From Jacaranda mimosifolia (taxonomy: Eukaryota; Streptophyta; Magnoliopsida; Lamiales; Bignoniaceae): a DNA stretch of 64,000 nt. Location: contig CM032125.1 of NCBI GenBank assembly GCA_018894105.1, forward strand, positions 32,039,032-32,103,031. Reading direction: 5' to 3'. Positions 1 to 12,667 of this stretch are shown piece by piece. The translations under genes and the position numbers were made by a program. Numbering within the stretch: the first letter of the stretch is position 1; each line of letters opens with the position of its first letter. The notes beneath the pieces were generated by a model. The model was given only the letters and a program-made list of their open reading frames with translations, did not search any database and was not told the origin of the DNA.

Positions 1-2990
1 ATTCATTGCAGTTAACATTATACTTCATCTCACAAAAATTATACTTTATTATGTAAGTTTTATACTTCAAATGTTTTTTACTAAAGGATTATCTAAAATT
101 GTACTGCAACTTGTAGAGGTTTATACTTGAAGTGTTTCCAAATTGTACGTAATCTATACAAAATTATACTTTCTATTTTCTGAAATTATTCATTTAACCA
201 AACATGTACTGAGTTGGTAGGGTTTTATACTTCAATTGTTCGGAAATTGTACTTTATTTTACACAAATTTGTACTCCAGTTATCTGAAATTGTACTCTAT
301 TATTTAAGTTTTATACTTCAAAGTGTTCTAATAATTGATTATCTAAAGTTATACTGCTATTGCTAACGGTTTATACCTGAAGTGTTAAAAAACTGTACTT
401 CTTTTTATTCAAAATTGTACTTTAATTTTTTGAGATTATACTTTATTTTACAAAATCTTTACTTATTTATTGAAGGTCTATACTTTAAGGGTTATATTTA
501 TCGATTATCCAAACTACACTGCAGTTGCTAGGGCTTTATACTTTAAGAGTTTGAAATTGTACTTCACTTTATCTAAAATTGTACATTTATTTTTGAAATT
601 ATATTTTCTTTTATACTTCATTTTATAAAAACATATACTCTTTTCATTGAAGTTCTATACTTCAAGTGTCCTAAATTGTACGTCATTTTATATAAACTTG
701 TACTTCAATTATCTGAATCTATTATTTGACTTTCATATTTTCTACGAATAAATTATCCAATTTGTATTGAAATTGCTAAGGTTTTATACTTCAAGTGTTC
801 ATAAATTGTTCTTCACTTAATCAAAAATTGTACTTCTATTTTTTAAAATTATACTTCATTTTATACATCATTTTATTTAAACCTGTACTCTTGTCATTGA
901 AGTTCTATACTTCATGCGTTCTCAAAATGTACTTCATTTTATCTAAACATGTACTCCATTCATTGAAGTTCTATACTTCAAGTATTCGAAGTTGTACTTC
1001 ATTTTATCCGAACTTGTACTTCAATTATCTAAATCTATTATTTAATTTAGAAGCGACTACAAATGGATTATAAAAAAATTATACTGCAATAGCTAAAGTT
1101 TTATACTTCAGGAGTTCTGAAATTGTACTTCATATTATCTAAAATTGTACTTCAATTTTCTGAACTTATATTTCAGTTCTTAATAATTTCACCTAAATCT
1201 GTATATTCTTTTCATTGAAGTTCTATACTTCAGGTATTCTGAAATTGTATTTCACTTTGTGTAATATTGTACTTTAATTTTTTGAAATCATACTTCATTT
1301 TATACATTATTTTACCGAAACTTGTAATTCATTCATTGAAGTTTTATACTTCAAATGTCTGAAGCTATACTTCATTTTATCTGAACTTGTACTTTAATTA
1401 TCTGAACCTATTATTTCATTTAGAAGCGACTACAAATGGATTATAAAAAATTTATACTGCAATAACTAAAGTTTTATACTTCAGGAGTTCTGAAATTGTA
1501 CTTCACATTATCTAAAATTGTACTTCGATTTTCTGAACTTATATTTCAGTTCTTAATAATTTCACCTAAATCTGTATATTCTTTTTATTGAAGTTCGATA
1601 CTTCAAGTATTATAAAATTGTATTTCACTTTGTGTAATATTGTACTTCAATTTTTTGAAATCATACTTCATTTTATACATTATTTTACCGAAACTTGTAC
1701 TCCATTCATTAAAGTTTTATGCTTCAAATGTCTGAAGTTATACTTTATTTTATCTGAACTTGTACTTTAATTATCTGAACCTATTATTTCATTTAGAAGC
1801 GACTACATATGGATTATAAAAAAATTATATTGCAATAACTAAAGTTTTATACTTCAGGAGTTCTGAAATTGTACTTCACATTATCTAAAATTGTACTTCG
1901 ATTTTCTGAACTTATATTTCAGTTCTTAATAATTTCACCTAAATCTGTATATTCTTTTCATTAAAGTTCTATACTTCAGGTATTATGAAATTGTATTTCA
2001 CTTTGTGTAATATTGTACTTTAATTTTTTGAAATCATACTTCATTTTATACATCATTTTACCGAAACTTGTACTTCATTCATTAAAGTTCTATACTTCAA
2101 ATGTCTGAAGTTGTACTTCATTTTATCTGAACTTGTACTTTAATTATCTAAACCTATTATTTAATTTTTAAGCGTCTACTAATGTATTATCCAAAAATTA
2201 TACTGCAATAGCTAAGGTTTTATACTTCAGTTGTTTGAAATTGTACTTCACTTTATATAAAATTGAACTTAGATTTTTTGAAATTATACTTCAATTTTTA
2301 CATAATTTAACTTAAATCTGTATTGTTTTCAATGAAGTTCTATACTTCAGGTGTTCTCAAATTGTACTGCACTTTGTCTAAAATTATATTTCTATTTCTT
2401 TAAATTATACTTCATTTTATACATCACTTTACCTAAACTTGTACTCCATTTATTGAAGTTCTATACTTTAAGTGTCCGAAATTGTACTTCACTTTATCTC
2501 AACCAGTACTTCAATTTGCTGAATCTATTATTTAATGTAGAAGCAACTTATCAAAAAATTATACAGCAATAGCTAAAGTTTTATACTTCAGGAGTTCGCA
2601 ATTGTACTTCATATTATCTAAAATTGTACTTCGATTTTCTGAACTTATATTTCAATTCTTACATAATTTCACCTAAATTTGTATATTATTTTCATTAAAG
2701 TTCTATACTTCAGGTGTTCTAAAATTGTACTTCACTTTTTTTACTTCTGTTTCTTAAAATTATACTTCATTTTATACATCATTTTATCTAAATATGTACT
2801 CTTTTAACTGAAGTTCTGTACTTCAGGTGTTCTCAAATTGTACTTCATTTTATTTTAGCTTGTACTTCAATTTTCTAAATCTCTTATTTAATTTTCAAGT
2901 GTTCTACTAATGAATTATCCAAAAAATTATACTGCAATTGCTACGTTTTATACTTCTATTGTTATGAAATAGTACTTTGTTTATTTGAAA
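1..2990. repeat. Left tandem array, about 373-bp higher-order unit
   Basis: AT-rich DNA with no gene. The words GTACTTCA, TATACTTCA and close variants recur every 20-45 bp. A higher-order unit is clear on the right: the landmark aagcgactac or its variants falls at about 1051, 1424, 1797, 2170, 2541 and 2897, giving spacings of 373, 373, 373, 371 and 356 bp. Units to the left of 1000 are more diverged. The short open frames here only follow the repeat. It is probably the subterminal array of the MULE. Confidence 0.85.
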
Positions 2991-3080
2991 TTATACCACA
3001 ATGCTGAATTATTCTACATATTGTACTTTATTTTACCTAAAATTGCACTTCATTTGTCAACCTCAAGGGATACAGTTGAG

Positions 3081-4966
3081 ATGAAAATTGGTTCAACCAA
3101 TGCATCGCACAATGAATTGGCTTTAATTAGCAACTCAATTGATGCATGGAGGAATTGCATATGTGGAGAGGGTCAAACATTCAAGGATGCTGAGGAGTTC
3201 AGAATTATGCAGTGTTTGCGGTCGTTTAAATACAAGAAAAATGACAGTAAAAAAATCATAGCCGTTTGCAGTGATGAAAATTGCAAATGGAGAATCTATG
3301 CATCAAGGCATGAAGCTGATAAATTATTTGGCATTCGAAAATGCAATCTATAGCACACATGTGGTAAGGCTAATCTTCGGGCAAGGGGACATCCTAAAGC
3401 CGATTTTGCTTGGGTTGCTAATGTAGTGAAGGATAAATTGAGATCAGAGCCATGTTATCGGCCCTTTACCATACTAAAAGATATTCATAGAGAATACTGT
3501 GTGGAACTTAGGTACCATAAAGCATGGATGGGTAAGGAATTAGCTATGCATGACATCCATGGAGCTGAGAAGGGATCTTATGATAAGTTGAGGTGGTACT
3601 GTGATGCTGTGAATAGAATAAACCCTGGAAGTATTGCAGACTGTGAGATTGACCCAATCAGTCAAAATTTTCATCGGCTATTTATATGTTTCAGTGCCTG
3701 CCTTCTTGGTTTTCTTAGGGGATGTAGGCCATTGATATTCTTGGACTGCACCCATATTAAAAATAAATACAAAGGGGTCTTATTCAGCACTGCCAGTAAG
3801 GATGCTAATGATGACTTATTCACATTAGCATATACAATTGTTGACTCTGAAAATGATATTAATTGGGAGTGGTTCTGCTTTAAGCTGAGAAGTGTCTTAG
3901 ATTCTGAATATCTGTCTGCTTATCAAGGTTTACTTTCTTCTCCGATCGACATCCAGGTCTTCTTAAGGCCCTTCCCATGATATTTCCCGATAGCCACCAT
4001 GCATATTGCTTGAGACACTTAGTGGATAACTTTAAGAAACAAGTAAGTGTACTCTATCTTTGTTTGTGAGATAATTATGTGAAATAAACTCTACTTCATA
4101 ACATTAAGTACATTACTGTTCTATTATTTTAAATTCAAGTATTAAGGAAGTACCATCTACATAACAAGAAACATTGGTGTTCTGTTTTTATGAAAGCTGC
4201 ATATGCGCCTATAAGGCAGGAGTATACCCGACATATAAATAGCATCTTGGAGTCAATGCCGCTTGCCAGAGACTTTATTATGCAGTCTGACCCACCATGT
4301 TGGGCAAATTCCTTATTCAGTGGAGATCGATGGGGGGTAATAAGCAATAATCAAGCAGAAAGTTGGAATAATTAGGTTAAACCAACCCGATTTATGCCAG
4401 TTGCAGCCATGGTTGATCACATACACATGCAAATAATGGTTATGATGCATGATAGATGAGAAGAATCTCATAAGATGGTTGGTCAATTATGTCCCAAGCA
4501 AGAGAAGAAGTTGGCAATCAATCATGTGCGTTCTCATAACTTAAAAGTTATCATATCTGTCGGTTGGAGCTTTGAGGTGATTGAGCAAGATAAATCGTAT
4601 GCTGTAGATTTACAGAACAGAGTTTGTTCGTGCAGAGCATGGCTGATTGATAAAATACCATGCAGACATGCTTGTGCTTGTATCAAGTCAAAGTCACTTT
4701 CACCATATGACTTCACCGATCAATATTACCGAGTTGAGAAGTATCAACAAGCATACCAGGCAGTTATAAACCCTATTTCTATGTTTGATATGCAAATGTT
4801 CCCTGTAGATGATGATGACGTCATTCATGCACCTGATTGTCGATCTCAGCCTGGGCGTAGAAGGACACAGAGGATTCCATCACAGATTGAGAAATGTGTA
4901 ATTAAGTGTAAAAGGTGTGGTAGAATAGGGCATAATTGTCGAACTTGCAAAGAATCAGTAAACTAG
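3081..4966 (+). pseudogene. MuDR/MULE transposase, broken
   Basis: This was a Mutator-like DDE transposase that would cut and move the element in the nucleus. The proposed start is the ATG at 3081; the open frame runs further back only into repeat. In order come a MuDR N-terminal zinc-binding region (about 3130-3390), the MULE catalytic core with its first Asp in IFLDCTHIKNKY (codon 3744-3746) and second Asp in SDRHPG (codon 3944-3946), a SWIM zinc finger with CSC...CRH (about 4624-4680), and a CCHC knuckle CKRCGRIGHNC (about 4909-4945). Lesions are an in-frame TAG at 3351-3353, a frameshift near 3920-3940 that puts the second Asp in another frame, a TAG at 4373-4375 and a TGA around 4457-4459. 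An intron is likely from gtaagt at about 4042 to just before 4140. The family is certain; the exact exon ends are not. Confidence 0.85.
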
Positions 4967-5771
4967 TTAACTGTTGTACCTCAATACGGGATAATTGTAC
5001 TTGATTTCTTCGCATTTGCGCCTCACTTAGGCAATGAAGCAGGTGATTTAGCCTGAAATTAGCATTCTTGCATGTTGTCCGAGACATAGTTAACTTTTGT
5101 ACCTCAATACGGGATAATTGTACTTGATTTCTTCATATTTGCACCTCACTTGGGCAATGAGGCAGGTGATTTAGCGTGAAATCAGCATTCTTGCATGTTG
5201 TCCGTGACATAGTTAACTTTTGTACCTCAATACGGGATAATTGTACTTGATTTCTTCACATTTGCACCTCACTTGGGCAATGAGACAGGTGATTTAACGT
5301 GAAATCAGCATTCTTGCATGTTGTCCGTGACATAGTTAACTTTTGTACCTTAATACGGGATAATTGTACTTGATTTCTTCACATTTGCACCTCATTTGGG
5401 CAATGAGGCAGGTGATTTAGCGTGAAATCAGCATTCTTGCATGTTGTTCGTGACATAGTTAACTTTTGTACCTCAATATGGGATAATTGTACTTGATTTC
5501 TTCGCATTTGCGCCTCACTTGGGCAATGAAGCAAGTGATTTAGCGTGAAATCATCATTCTTGCATGTTGTCCGTGACATAGTTAACTTTTGTACCTCAAT
5601 ATGGGATAATTGTACTTGATTTCTTCGCATTTGCGCCTCACTTGGGCAATGAAGCAAGTGATTTAGCGTGAAATCAGAATTCTTGCATGTTGTCCGTGAC
5701 ATAGTTAACTTTTGTACCTCAATACGGGATAATTTTACTTGATTTCTTCACATTTGCGCCTCACTTAGGCA
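4966..5771. repeat. Exact 123-bp tandem array, about 6.5 copies
   Basis: The landmark gttaac occurs at 4966, 5089, 5212, 5335, 5458, 5581 and 5704, exactly 123 bp apart each time, so no unit has gained or lost a base. The array starts on the last base of the transposase stop codon and would lie in its 3' untranslated region. Because 123 is 41 codons, the minus strand has a frame that runs through successive units, each starting MSRTTCKN. Units differ only by substitutions, several of them CG to TG or CA. The last unit stops part way at about 5771. Confidence 0.95.
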
Positions 5772-6569
5772 ACTTTGTACTTAATATATTGATATTTTTA
5801 CTAATATTTTTGAATTGAAATTTGTTCAAAGATTTGATTTTTAATTCTTGGTAATTAATAACCAAACTATTGAAGTATGTGTCCAATATTTATCATTTGA
5901 ATAAAATTATATTAAAAATTTTAAGTTGTTAATCACTAGTGTTCAATGGATGAATGTTATCAATCGCAGTAATGAAAGAATACTTATGCTTTCAAAGATA
6001 TAACGAAATGAGAATTTGACGATGATATCCACCCTATCATCCATACAAATTCGTACTTCACCAGATCCGATAATCTCAAATTATTGTACTTGCCCATCAT
6101 TACAACTATTGGAGAATAATTATTCAATTTGAATAAGTGTACTTCAAGAAAACAAATCTTATACTTAGATTGTCCGATTTTGTACTTCATATCTCCAGAA
6201 TTGTACTTCGTTTGTACTTCGTTCAAAATGCACTCAAATCTGCAGCCCAGTTTCAATTGAATTGAAGTATACTTCAACGAAGCACATTTTATACTTTGTT
6301 TATTCTGAATTTGTACTTTGTTTCCCGTGAATTGTACTCAAGATCCCCGCGTTATTTCAATTGAATTTAAGTGTTTTTCAGCGAAATACATTTTATACTT
6401 TCTTTGTTCCGGGTGTGTACCTCATTGCCCCTGAATTTTATTCAAATTCCCTGCCCTGTTTCAATTGAATTTAAGTTATAAATAATTAATGGAAAATTAC
6501 ACTTACATACAAAATAATATTATAAACAAATTATGCTTCAATTTACACATGTATTTACATACAAGTGAT
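5772..6569. other. Non-coding MULE interior with dispersed GTACTTC words
   Basis: No gene is seen. From about 6050 to 6430 the word GTACTTC or TATACTTT recurs every 20-40 bp, as in the flanking arrays, but without a clean higher-order period. The segment separates the 123-bp array from the 3' end of the protease relic and probably includes the 3' region of that gene. Confidence 0.6.
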
Positions 6570-9500
6570 TCAAATCCTGGCATTTTCATGAGTTAATATT
6601 CTATACGCCATATTCGCACGATATTTATCAATATCAATTGTTCTAGCATCCTTCCAGAACTTGGGGGTGTCTCTAGCAAAACATTCTGCCCAAAGGCATA
6701 CATAGACACCACAATCTACTGTACCCACTTGCTGTCTGCTTTTTTTCGGCTTTATCTGTTCATCCACACAACTCCCCAATGAAAGCTTCATGTACCGAGA
6801 ATAGAATGAAGCCTACAAAAATATTGATCAGTTGTTGACTCCCTACTTTATGAAGAAATCATAGGGAAAGAAAGCAAATTTACAATGGCAATAGCTATCG
6901 GTTTGTATTTGGTGGCTATTATTGAATTCATGTATAAGAAAGAACGAGTCGAGGTCTCGAGGATAACCAAGAACCAGTGCTGGCGTCGGCAAATCAATAG
7001 GATTATGTAACAACACTCGTTTAAAACATCCACCGTGAGCTCTTCCAAGTCTGTACAGGTGAAGTTGTTAAGTTTAAGCTTCAACTCCACAAATTCTTCA
7101 TCCGTAATATCCTTGCTACTGCTTTCCTCTAGTCGGTCTAATATATCAACCTATGAAGTATAAAACAAATGGTTAGACTCATTTGTCACCGTGAACTAAA
7201 TTAAGTTAAGAAACTGCCACATATCTGTGCTATTGAGGACGTAAACCACACCTTGTGGTGACACTTCTTCCTGAAAGATGGGCTATATAATATCGACATG
7301 TAACAGTCCACTATGACACCGGTAAGTTTTCCTCCAAATAAGAGCTCACAAAAGTTTTGTCCATCCAGAAACTGTCTTGCTCCTTCCCATACAGTCACCC
7401 TACACAATTGTTAATTGTTAGTTTAGAAACCAATTTATCCAACAGAAAAAAAATAAGCAAATTTTGTTACCTCAAATTATCTCTTCTGACAAAGTTGTCG
7501 ATGACTTCTCGCTCTTCTATTGGAATAAGAGCAAGACCTCTATAATCAATCCTTCATTTATAGGGATCGACCACTTCAGTCTTTGGGATGGTTGGTTCAT
7601 CTGTCACCTGGAGTGGTTCATCTGCCACCTGGAGTGGTTTATCTGCCACCTGGGATACAAAACACAGCACATAGGTACAAAGTATCAACTATTGAAGTAG
7701 AAAAGATAAGCACATGAAGTACAGATATCACCAACATAGAGTACAAAAATCAAACACATTAGGTATAAAGTGTCAACTATTGAAGTAGAAAAGATAAGCA
7801 TATGAAATACAGATATCACCAACATGGAGTACAAAAATCAAGCACATTAGGTATAAAGTGTCAACTGTTGAAGTAGAAAAGATAAGCACATGAAGTACAG
7901 ATATCACCAACATGGTGTACAAAACTCAAGTGTCAACTGTTGAAGTAGAAAAGATAAACACATGAAGTACAGACATCACCAATATGGTGTACAAAACTCA
8001 AGCACATTAGATATAAAGTGTCAATTGTTGAATTAGAAAAGATCAGCACTTGAAGTACAAATATCACCAACATGGTGTACAAAACTCCAGCACATTAGGT
8101 ATAAAGTGTAAAGCACATAAACTACAGATATCACCAACATGGAGTACAAAACTCAAGCACAATAGGTATAAGGTGTTAACTATTGAAGTAGAAAAGATAA
8201 GCACATGAAGTATAGACATCACCAATATGGTGTACAAAACTCAAGCACATTAGGTATAAAGTGTCAACTATTGAGGTAGAAAAGATCAGCACTTGAAGTA
8301 CAGATATCACCAACATGGTGTACAAAACTCAAGCACATTAGGTAGAAAGTGTCAACTATTTAATTAGAAAAGATCAACACATAAGTGCAAGTATCACCAA
8401 CATGAAGTATAAGGCATCATCCATTAAGTGCAAATATCAACCAATCAAGTATAAGATATCATAACATTTATTACAAACAGACAGTTTACAAATGAAATGC
8501 AAGTACCAAAAAAATAAAACATTAAGTAGTGTACAACACCTTCTTCTCTTCTTGTTCTTTGTTTTTTTGTGCACGAGGATGAGCACGATAGGTCTTTGTC
8601 ACTTGTCTTCCTCTTTTGGCTGGTGTGGTGCTCAGGGGGCTAACAAAATCTGGAGATTTCTGTTTTGGCTTATTGTCTTCTCGATTGCGCATATTTGTCT
8701 CAATCAAGGACATGACATTTGTCACTTCAATCTCATATTCCTCGAACTCAGCCACTTGAATTGGTATATAATGCTCTGTCTTCAAAGGTATGGGGGAATC
8801 TAAATGATCATGACGTTGTTTGGTTCAACTTTCTTCATCCAACATGTCTTCAGAACCATTCCCTTCTTTCTGTGCATCATGTACCAAATCAAGTTCCCTC
8901 TCATGCACATACTCACCAGCTTCCTGCTCAAGCTCCACCCCATCAGTCTCTTCATCAGTTAGATGTTCCTCCTCACCCTGCTCCTTCATTGCCATGTATT
9001 CGAATAAAGCAATTTTTTCTTTCAATGATTTAATTTCTTCACTTTTCGCTGTAATAATTGTTTCATATATTGTATGATCACAGACATGGACTTCACTGAT
9101 GGCAGTACTGGCAGCCTCTGATTTCTTGATCAAATCTGCCAATTCTAACTCCTCTGGAACAGGGTTGAGGGCTACAACCTATTACAATGAAAATAATTAT
9201 CAAATTCAAATTATTATACAAAAAACAAATAATGAATTATTATAATTATTATCATATCTGATGTAACTTGCTTCAATTTATTCTCTGCCTGCTCCATATT
9301 TTGTGGGAGTTTGCTATCCTTCCACCGGTAAAAGCGTAGAAACTCAAACAAACTCACTGGTGAAGCCAGTGATGGGATGCATTCATAAACCCATGCATTT
9401 CATTCATAAATCGAAAAATTATACTCACTTGAATATAAATATAATCAATGTCATTAGAAAAATGAAGCAAACACTTACCATCAGGCCGACTGTACACCCA

Positions 9501-10139
9501 TCAATGTACTTCTTTCTTCTTTCTCCACCTACTCCTAAATGGTTCTTCATATCTTGCACAAGAAAACTGTATGCAGCTATGCCCCATGCATACAGACCAA
9601 CTCTAGACAAATAGTCCAAGTATGGTAGGAGAAATCGTGGAGTCCAATAATTAGATTTTGGAAACAGAAAACAATTAAAAATAAAAACTATGTACAACCT
9701 ACAAAAATTTTCCAAGTCCTCCACACTATCCTTATATACATACTTCTCAAGTTTTTTGGCTATATCAGATCTAGTTATATTCTGCAGCTTTCCAGAAAAA
9801 AAGGCGGTCAAAGGTTGAAGACTTCATCTTCAATGTTATATCAACAGATTGCCCCACATGTAGCAACTCTAAAACCATTGAAAATTCAGCTGCGGAAAAA
9901 GGAACCTCAACCCCCTCCGCAAAATGAAATAAGAGCTTTTTTGGGTCAAACCTCCTAACTATAGCTTCAAGCTGAATGAAGCTTGAACTTAACTTAGGCA
10001 TATCTAAGTATATATAGAAAGGGGTCTTCTTCAATGCATCAAAATGTTTGGACCCCATCTTGGACTTCACAAGCTCCAATTTACTCTGAAAATATTGGGG
10101 GAAGTAACGAGAACAGACCTCACAATGTCTTGGCTTTGC
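6570..10139 (-). pseudogene. ULP1-like cysteine protease gene of a MULE, broken
   Basis: ULP1 enzymes remove SUMO from proteins; relatives carried by KI-type MULEs have no settled function. Reading leftwards, an N-terminal DUF1985/plant-mobile-domain-like region (about 9425-10139; KKTPFYIYLDMP, then a FLFP...YAWG-like stretch) follows a probable splice acceptor near 10140. An acidic-basic linker comes next (about 8522-9142), then the C48 protease domain in pieces: 7201-7407, 6848-7090 with the catalytic His in QHWFLVIL, and 6570-6791 with the catalytic Gln and Cys in QQVGTVDCGVYVC (Cys codon 6711-6713). Lesions are a frameshift in the A7 run at 9796-9802 and an in-frame TGA at 8825-8827. The usual catalytic Asp after the His block is Asn here (LYMNSI). 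The linker region is interrupted by an 88-bp tandem array. Confidence 0.8.
7682..8400. repeat. 88-bp tandem array inside the ULP-like gene
   Basis: About eight to nine units. The landmark tcaact (or a near variant) lies at 7684, 7773, 7861, 7933, 8021, 8176, 8264 and 8352; most spacings are 88-89 bp, one unit has lost about 16 bp and one near 8105 is rearranged. The plus strand carries TGAAGTAC and GTACAAAA words, so the minus strand, which is the gene's sense strand, reads GTACTTCA, the same word as the left array. The array probably lies in an intron. Confidence 0.9.
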
Positions 10140-10189
10140 TGCAATGAGGAAAAAAAATAGTATATAAACAGATAATAAACTAACCCTTT

Positions 10190-12170
10190 TAGATAGAGTA
10201 TACTACACTTTCAGTTATTCTATACTTCATGCTTGGATTTTTTATATTACAGTTGCTTCTAAAATGTAATGTAGATACACATATTATATACTAGAGTTCC
10301 ATTTAATGTATAATGCATGCTTAAAGGTTTTATACTTCAGTTGCTTCTAAAATGTACTGCAGATGCAAAGATTATATACTACATTTTCAGTTAATGAATA
10401 ATACAGTCTTGAATGTTTATGTACTAAGATGCTTCTAAAATGTACTGCATCAACACAAATTATATACTACACTTATGCCTAAAGTATACTCCAGATTCTT
10501 CTAAAATGTACTGCAGCTATTCATATTATATACTACCTTTTGCCTAATGTATACTGTAAGCTTGAATGCTTTATACTACATACATTTATTTCTAAAATGC
10601 ACTGCAGCAACACAGATTATATACTACACTTATGCCTAAAGTCTACTGTCAGTTTGAATGTTTTATACTACATTTGTTCTTGAAATGTACCGCACCTACA
10701 GAGATTTATGCTACACTTTTGCCTAAAGTGTACTTCAAATGCCCTAAAATGTACTGCAGCTATGCAGATTATATACTATATTTTCCTTAATGTGTACTGC
10801 AAGTTTGAATGCTTTATACTACACATATGCCTAAAGTCTACTGCCAGTTTGAATGTTTTATACTACATTTGTTTCTAAAATGTACTGCACCTACAGAGAT
10901 TTTATACTACACTTTAGGCAAAAGTGTACTCCAAATGCTTCTAAAACGTACTGCAGCTATTCAGATTATATACTACCTTTTGCCTAATGTATACTGCAAG
11001 CTTGAATGCTTTATACTACAGACATTTGTTTGTAAAATGCACTGTAGCAACACAGATTATATACTACACTTATGCCTAAAGTGTACTATCAGTTTGAATA
11101 TTTTATACTACATTTGTTCCTGAAATGTACTGCAGCTATGCATATTATATATACTACATTTATTCCTGAAATGTACTGCAGCTATGCGTATTATATATAC
11201 TACATTTTTTCTAATGTGTACTGCAAGTTTGAATGCTTTATACTACACATATGCCTAAAGTGTACTACCAGTTTGAATATTTTATACTACATTTGCTTCC
11301 AAAATGTACTGCATCTATAGAGATTTTATACTACACTTTTGCCTAAAGTGTACTCCAGATGCTTCTAAAATGTACTGCAACTATTCAGATTATATACTAC
11401 ATTTTGCCTAATGTATCTGCAAGCTTGAATGTTTTATACTACATACATTTGTTTCTAAAATGTACTACAGTAACACAGATTATATACTACACTTATGCCT
11501 AAAGTGTACTATCAGTTTGAATGTTTTATACTACATTTATTTCTGAAATGTACTGCACCTACAGAGATTTATGCTACACTTTTGCCTAAAGTGAACTCCA
11601 AATGCCCTAAAATGTACTGCAGCTATGCAGATTATATACTACATTTTCCCTAATGTGTACTGCAAGTTTGAGTGCTTTATACTACACATATACCTAAAGT
11701 GTACTGTGAATTTGAATATTTTATACTACATTTGCTTCTAAAATGTACTGCACCTACAGAGATTTTATACTACACTTTTGCCTAAAGTGTACTCCAGATG
11801 CAGTAATACAGATTATATACTACATTTTCCTTAATGTGTACTGCAAGTTTGAATACTTTATACGACACTTATGCCTAAAGTGTACTGCCAGTTTGAATAT
11901 TTTATACTACATTTGTTTCTAAAATGTAGTGCACCTACAGAGATTTTATACTACGCTTTTGCCTAAAATGCACTCCAGATGCTCCTACAATGTACTGCAC
12001 CTATACAGATTATATACTACATTTATGACTAAAGTGTACTGCATGCTTGTATGTTGTGTACTACAGATAACACACTGCATTGTACTGCGGTTACCTAGAT
12101 TATATATTACACTTTTGCTGTGTGTACTGCAGGCTTCAATGTTCTGTACTACAGATAACACACTACCACA
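10190..12170. repeat. Right tandem array, GTACTGCA/TATACTACA words
   Basis: About 2 kb without a gene. GTACTGCA, TATACTACA and TTTTGCCTAAAGTGTACT recur every 20-40 bp. A looser higher-order unit of roughly 180-250 bp shows in the cacctacagagatttt block and in the cagtttgaat block. If the 12371-12667 segment is the first exon of the ULP-like gene, this whole array is its first intron, because a plausible acceptor (cattgcag on the minus strand) sits at about 10140. Confidence 0.85.
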
Positions 12171-12370
12171 TTTAGATAGTTTTATAATATAATTTCACCA
12201 TATAATTTCAGTTAAAAAGAAGTATAAAGCCCTAAAAGGTGAAGTGCAACTTTCATGACCTTCAAGTACAAATCAGAACTTCCCATCTCACAATAGAAAT
12301 CATATATATATCAAATGAGTTCAAGTGTTTAACGACTAAAAACCCTAAACATGAGAAAATAGACAACAAA

Positions 12371-12667
12371 TCAGTGTAACACTGAAAAATCATGGACATT
12401 TGATGTTTCAAATGCAGAAAACATACATTTGTTCCTTTTCGTCACTTCTTTTTGTACTTTGCTTCTTCTTGCCGCTGTTTTTCCTTCCATTGTCGCAGAA
12501 AAATGGCAGAAATTTTGTTGCTGTTTTTTTTTTTCACTTCTTCTTTTTCTTCTTCTCGCGTCAGTGGCAGAGGAATGGTTTCGCGCCCTTTTCTTTTGGC
12601 GCTTAGAGAAGTCGATTTCAGGCAAAAATATAAAAAAAGAAAGCATTCTTCTTAAGAGATAACGCAT
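12371..12667 (-). other. Possible first exon and leader of the ULP-like gene
   Basis: A 98-codon open frame on the minus strand, rich in Lys and Arg, with an internal ATG context MEGKTAARRSK. I do not recognise a domain. Its position between the right array and the proposed right end of the MULE, and its strand, fit a 5' exon or 5' UTR of the ULP-like gene. It could equally be non-coding purine-rich leader; the opposite strand also has open frames through the same pyrimidine-rich run. Confidence 0.3.

Noticed and set aside
795..2572. Open frames on + within the left array
   Set aside because: Their Phe/Leu/Tyr/Cys-rich translations only read out the GTACTTCA repeat and change with each unit.
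4966..5771. CRISPR-like regular repeat
   Set aside because: Units are whole 123-bp repeats with no unique spacers, in plant nuclear DNA; it is an ordinary tandem array.
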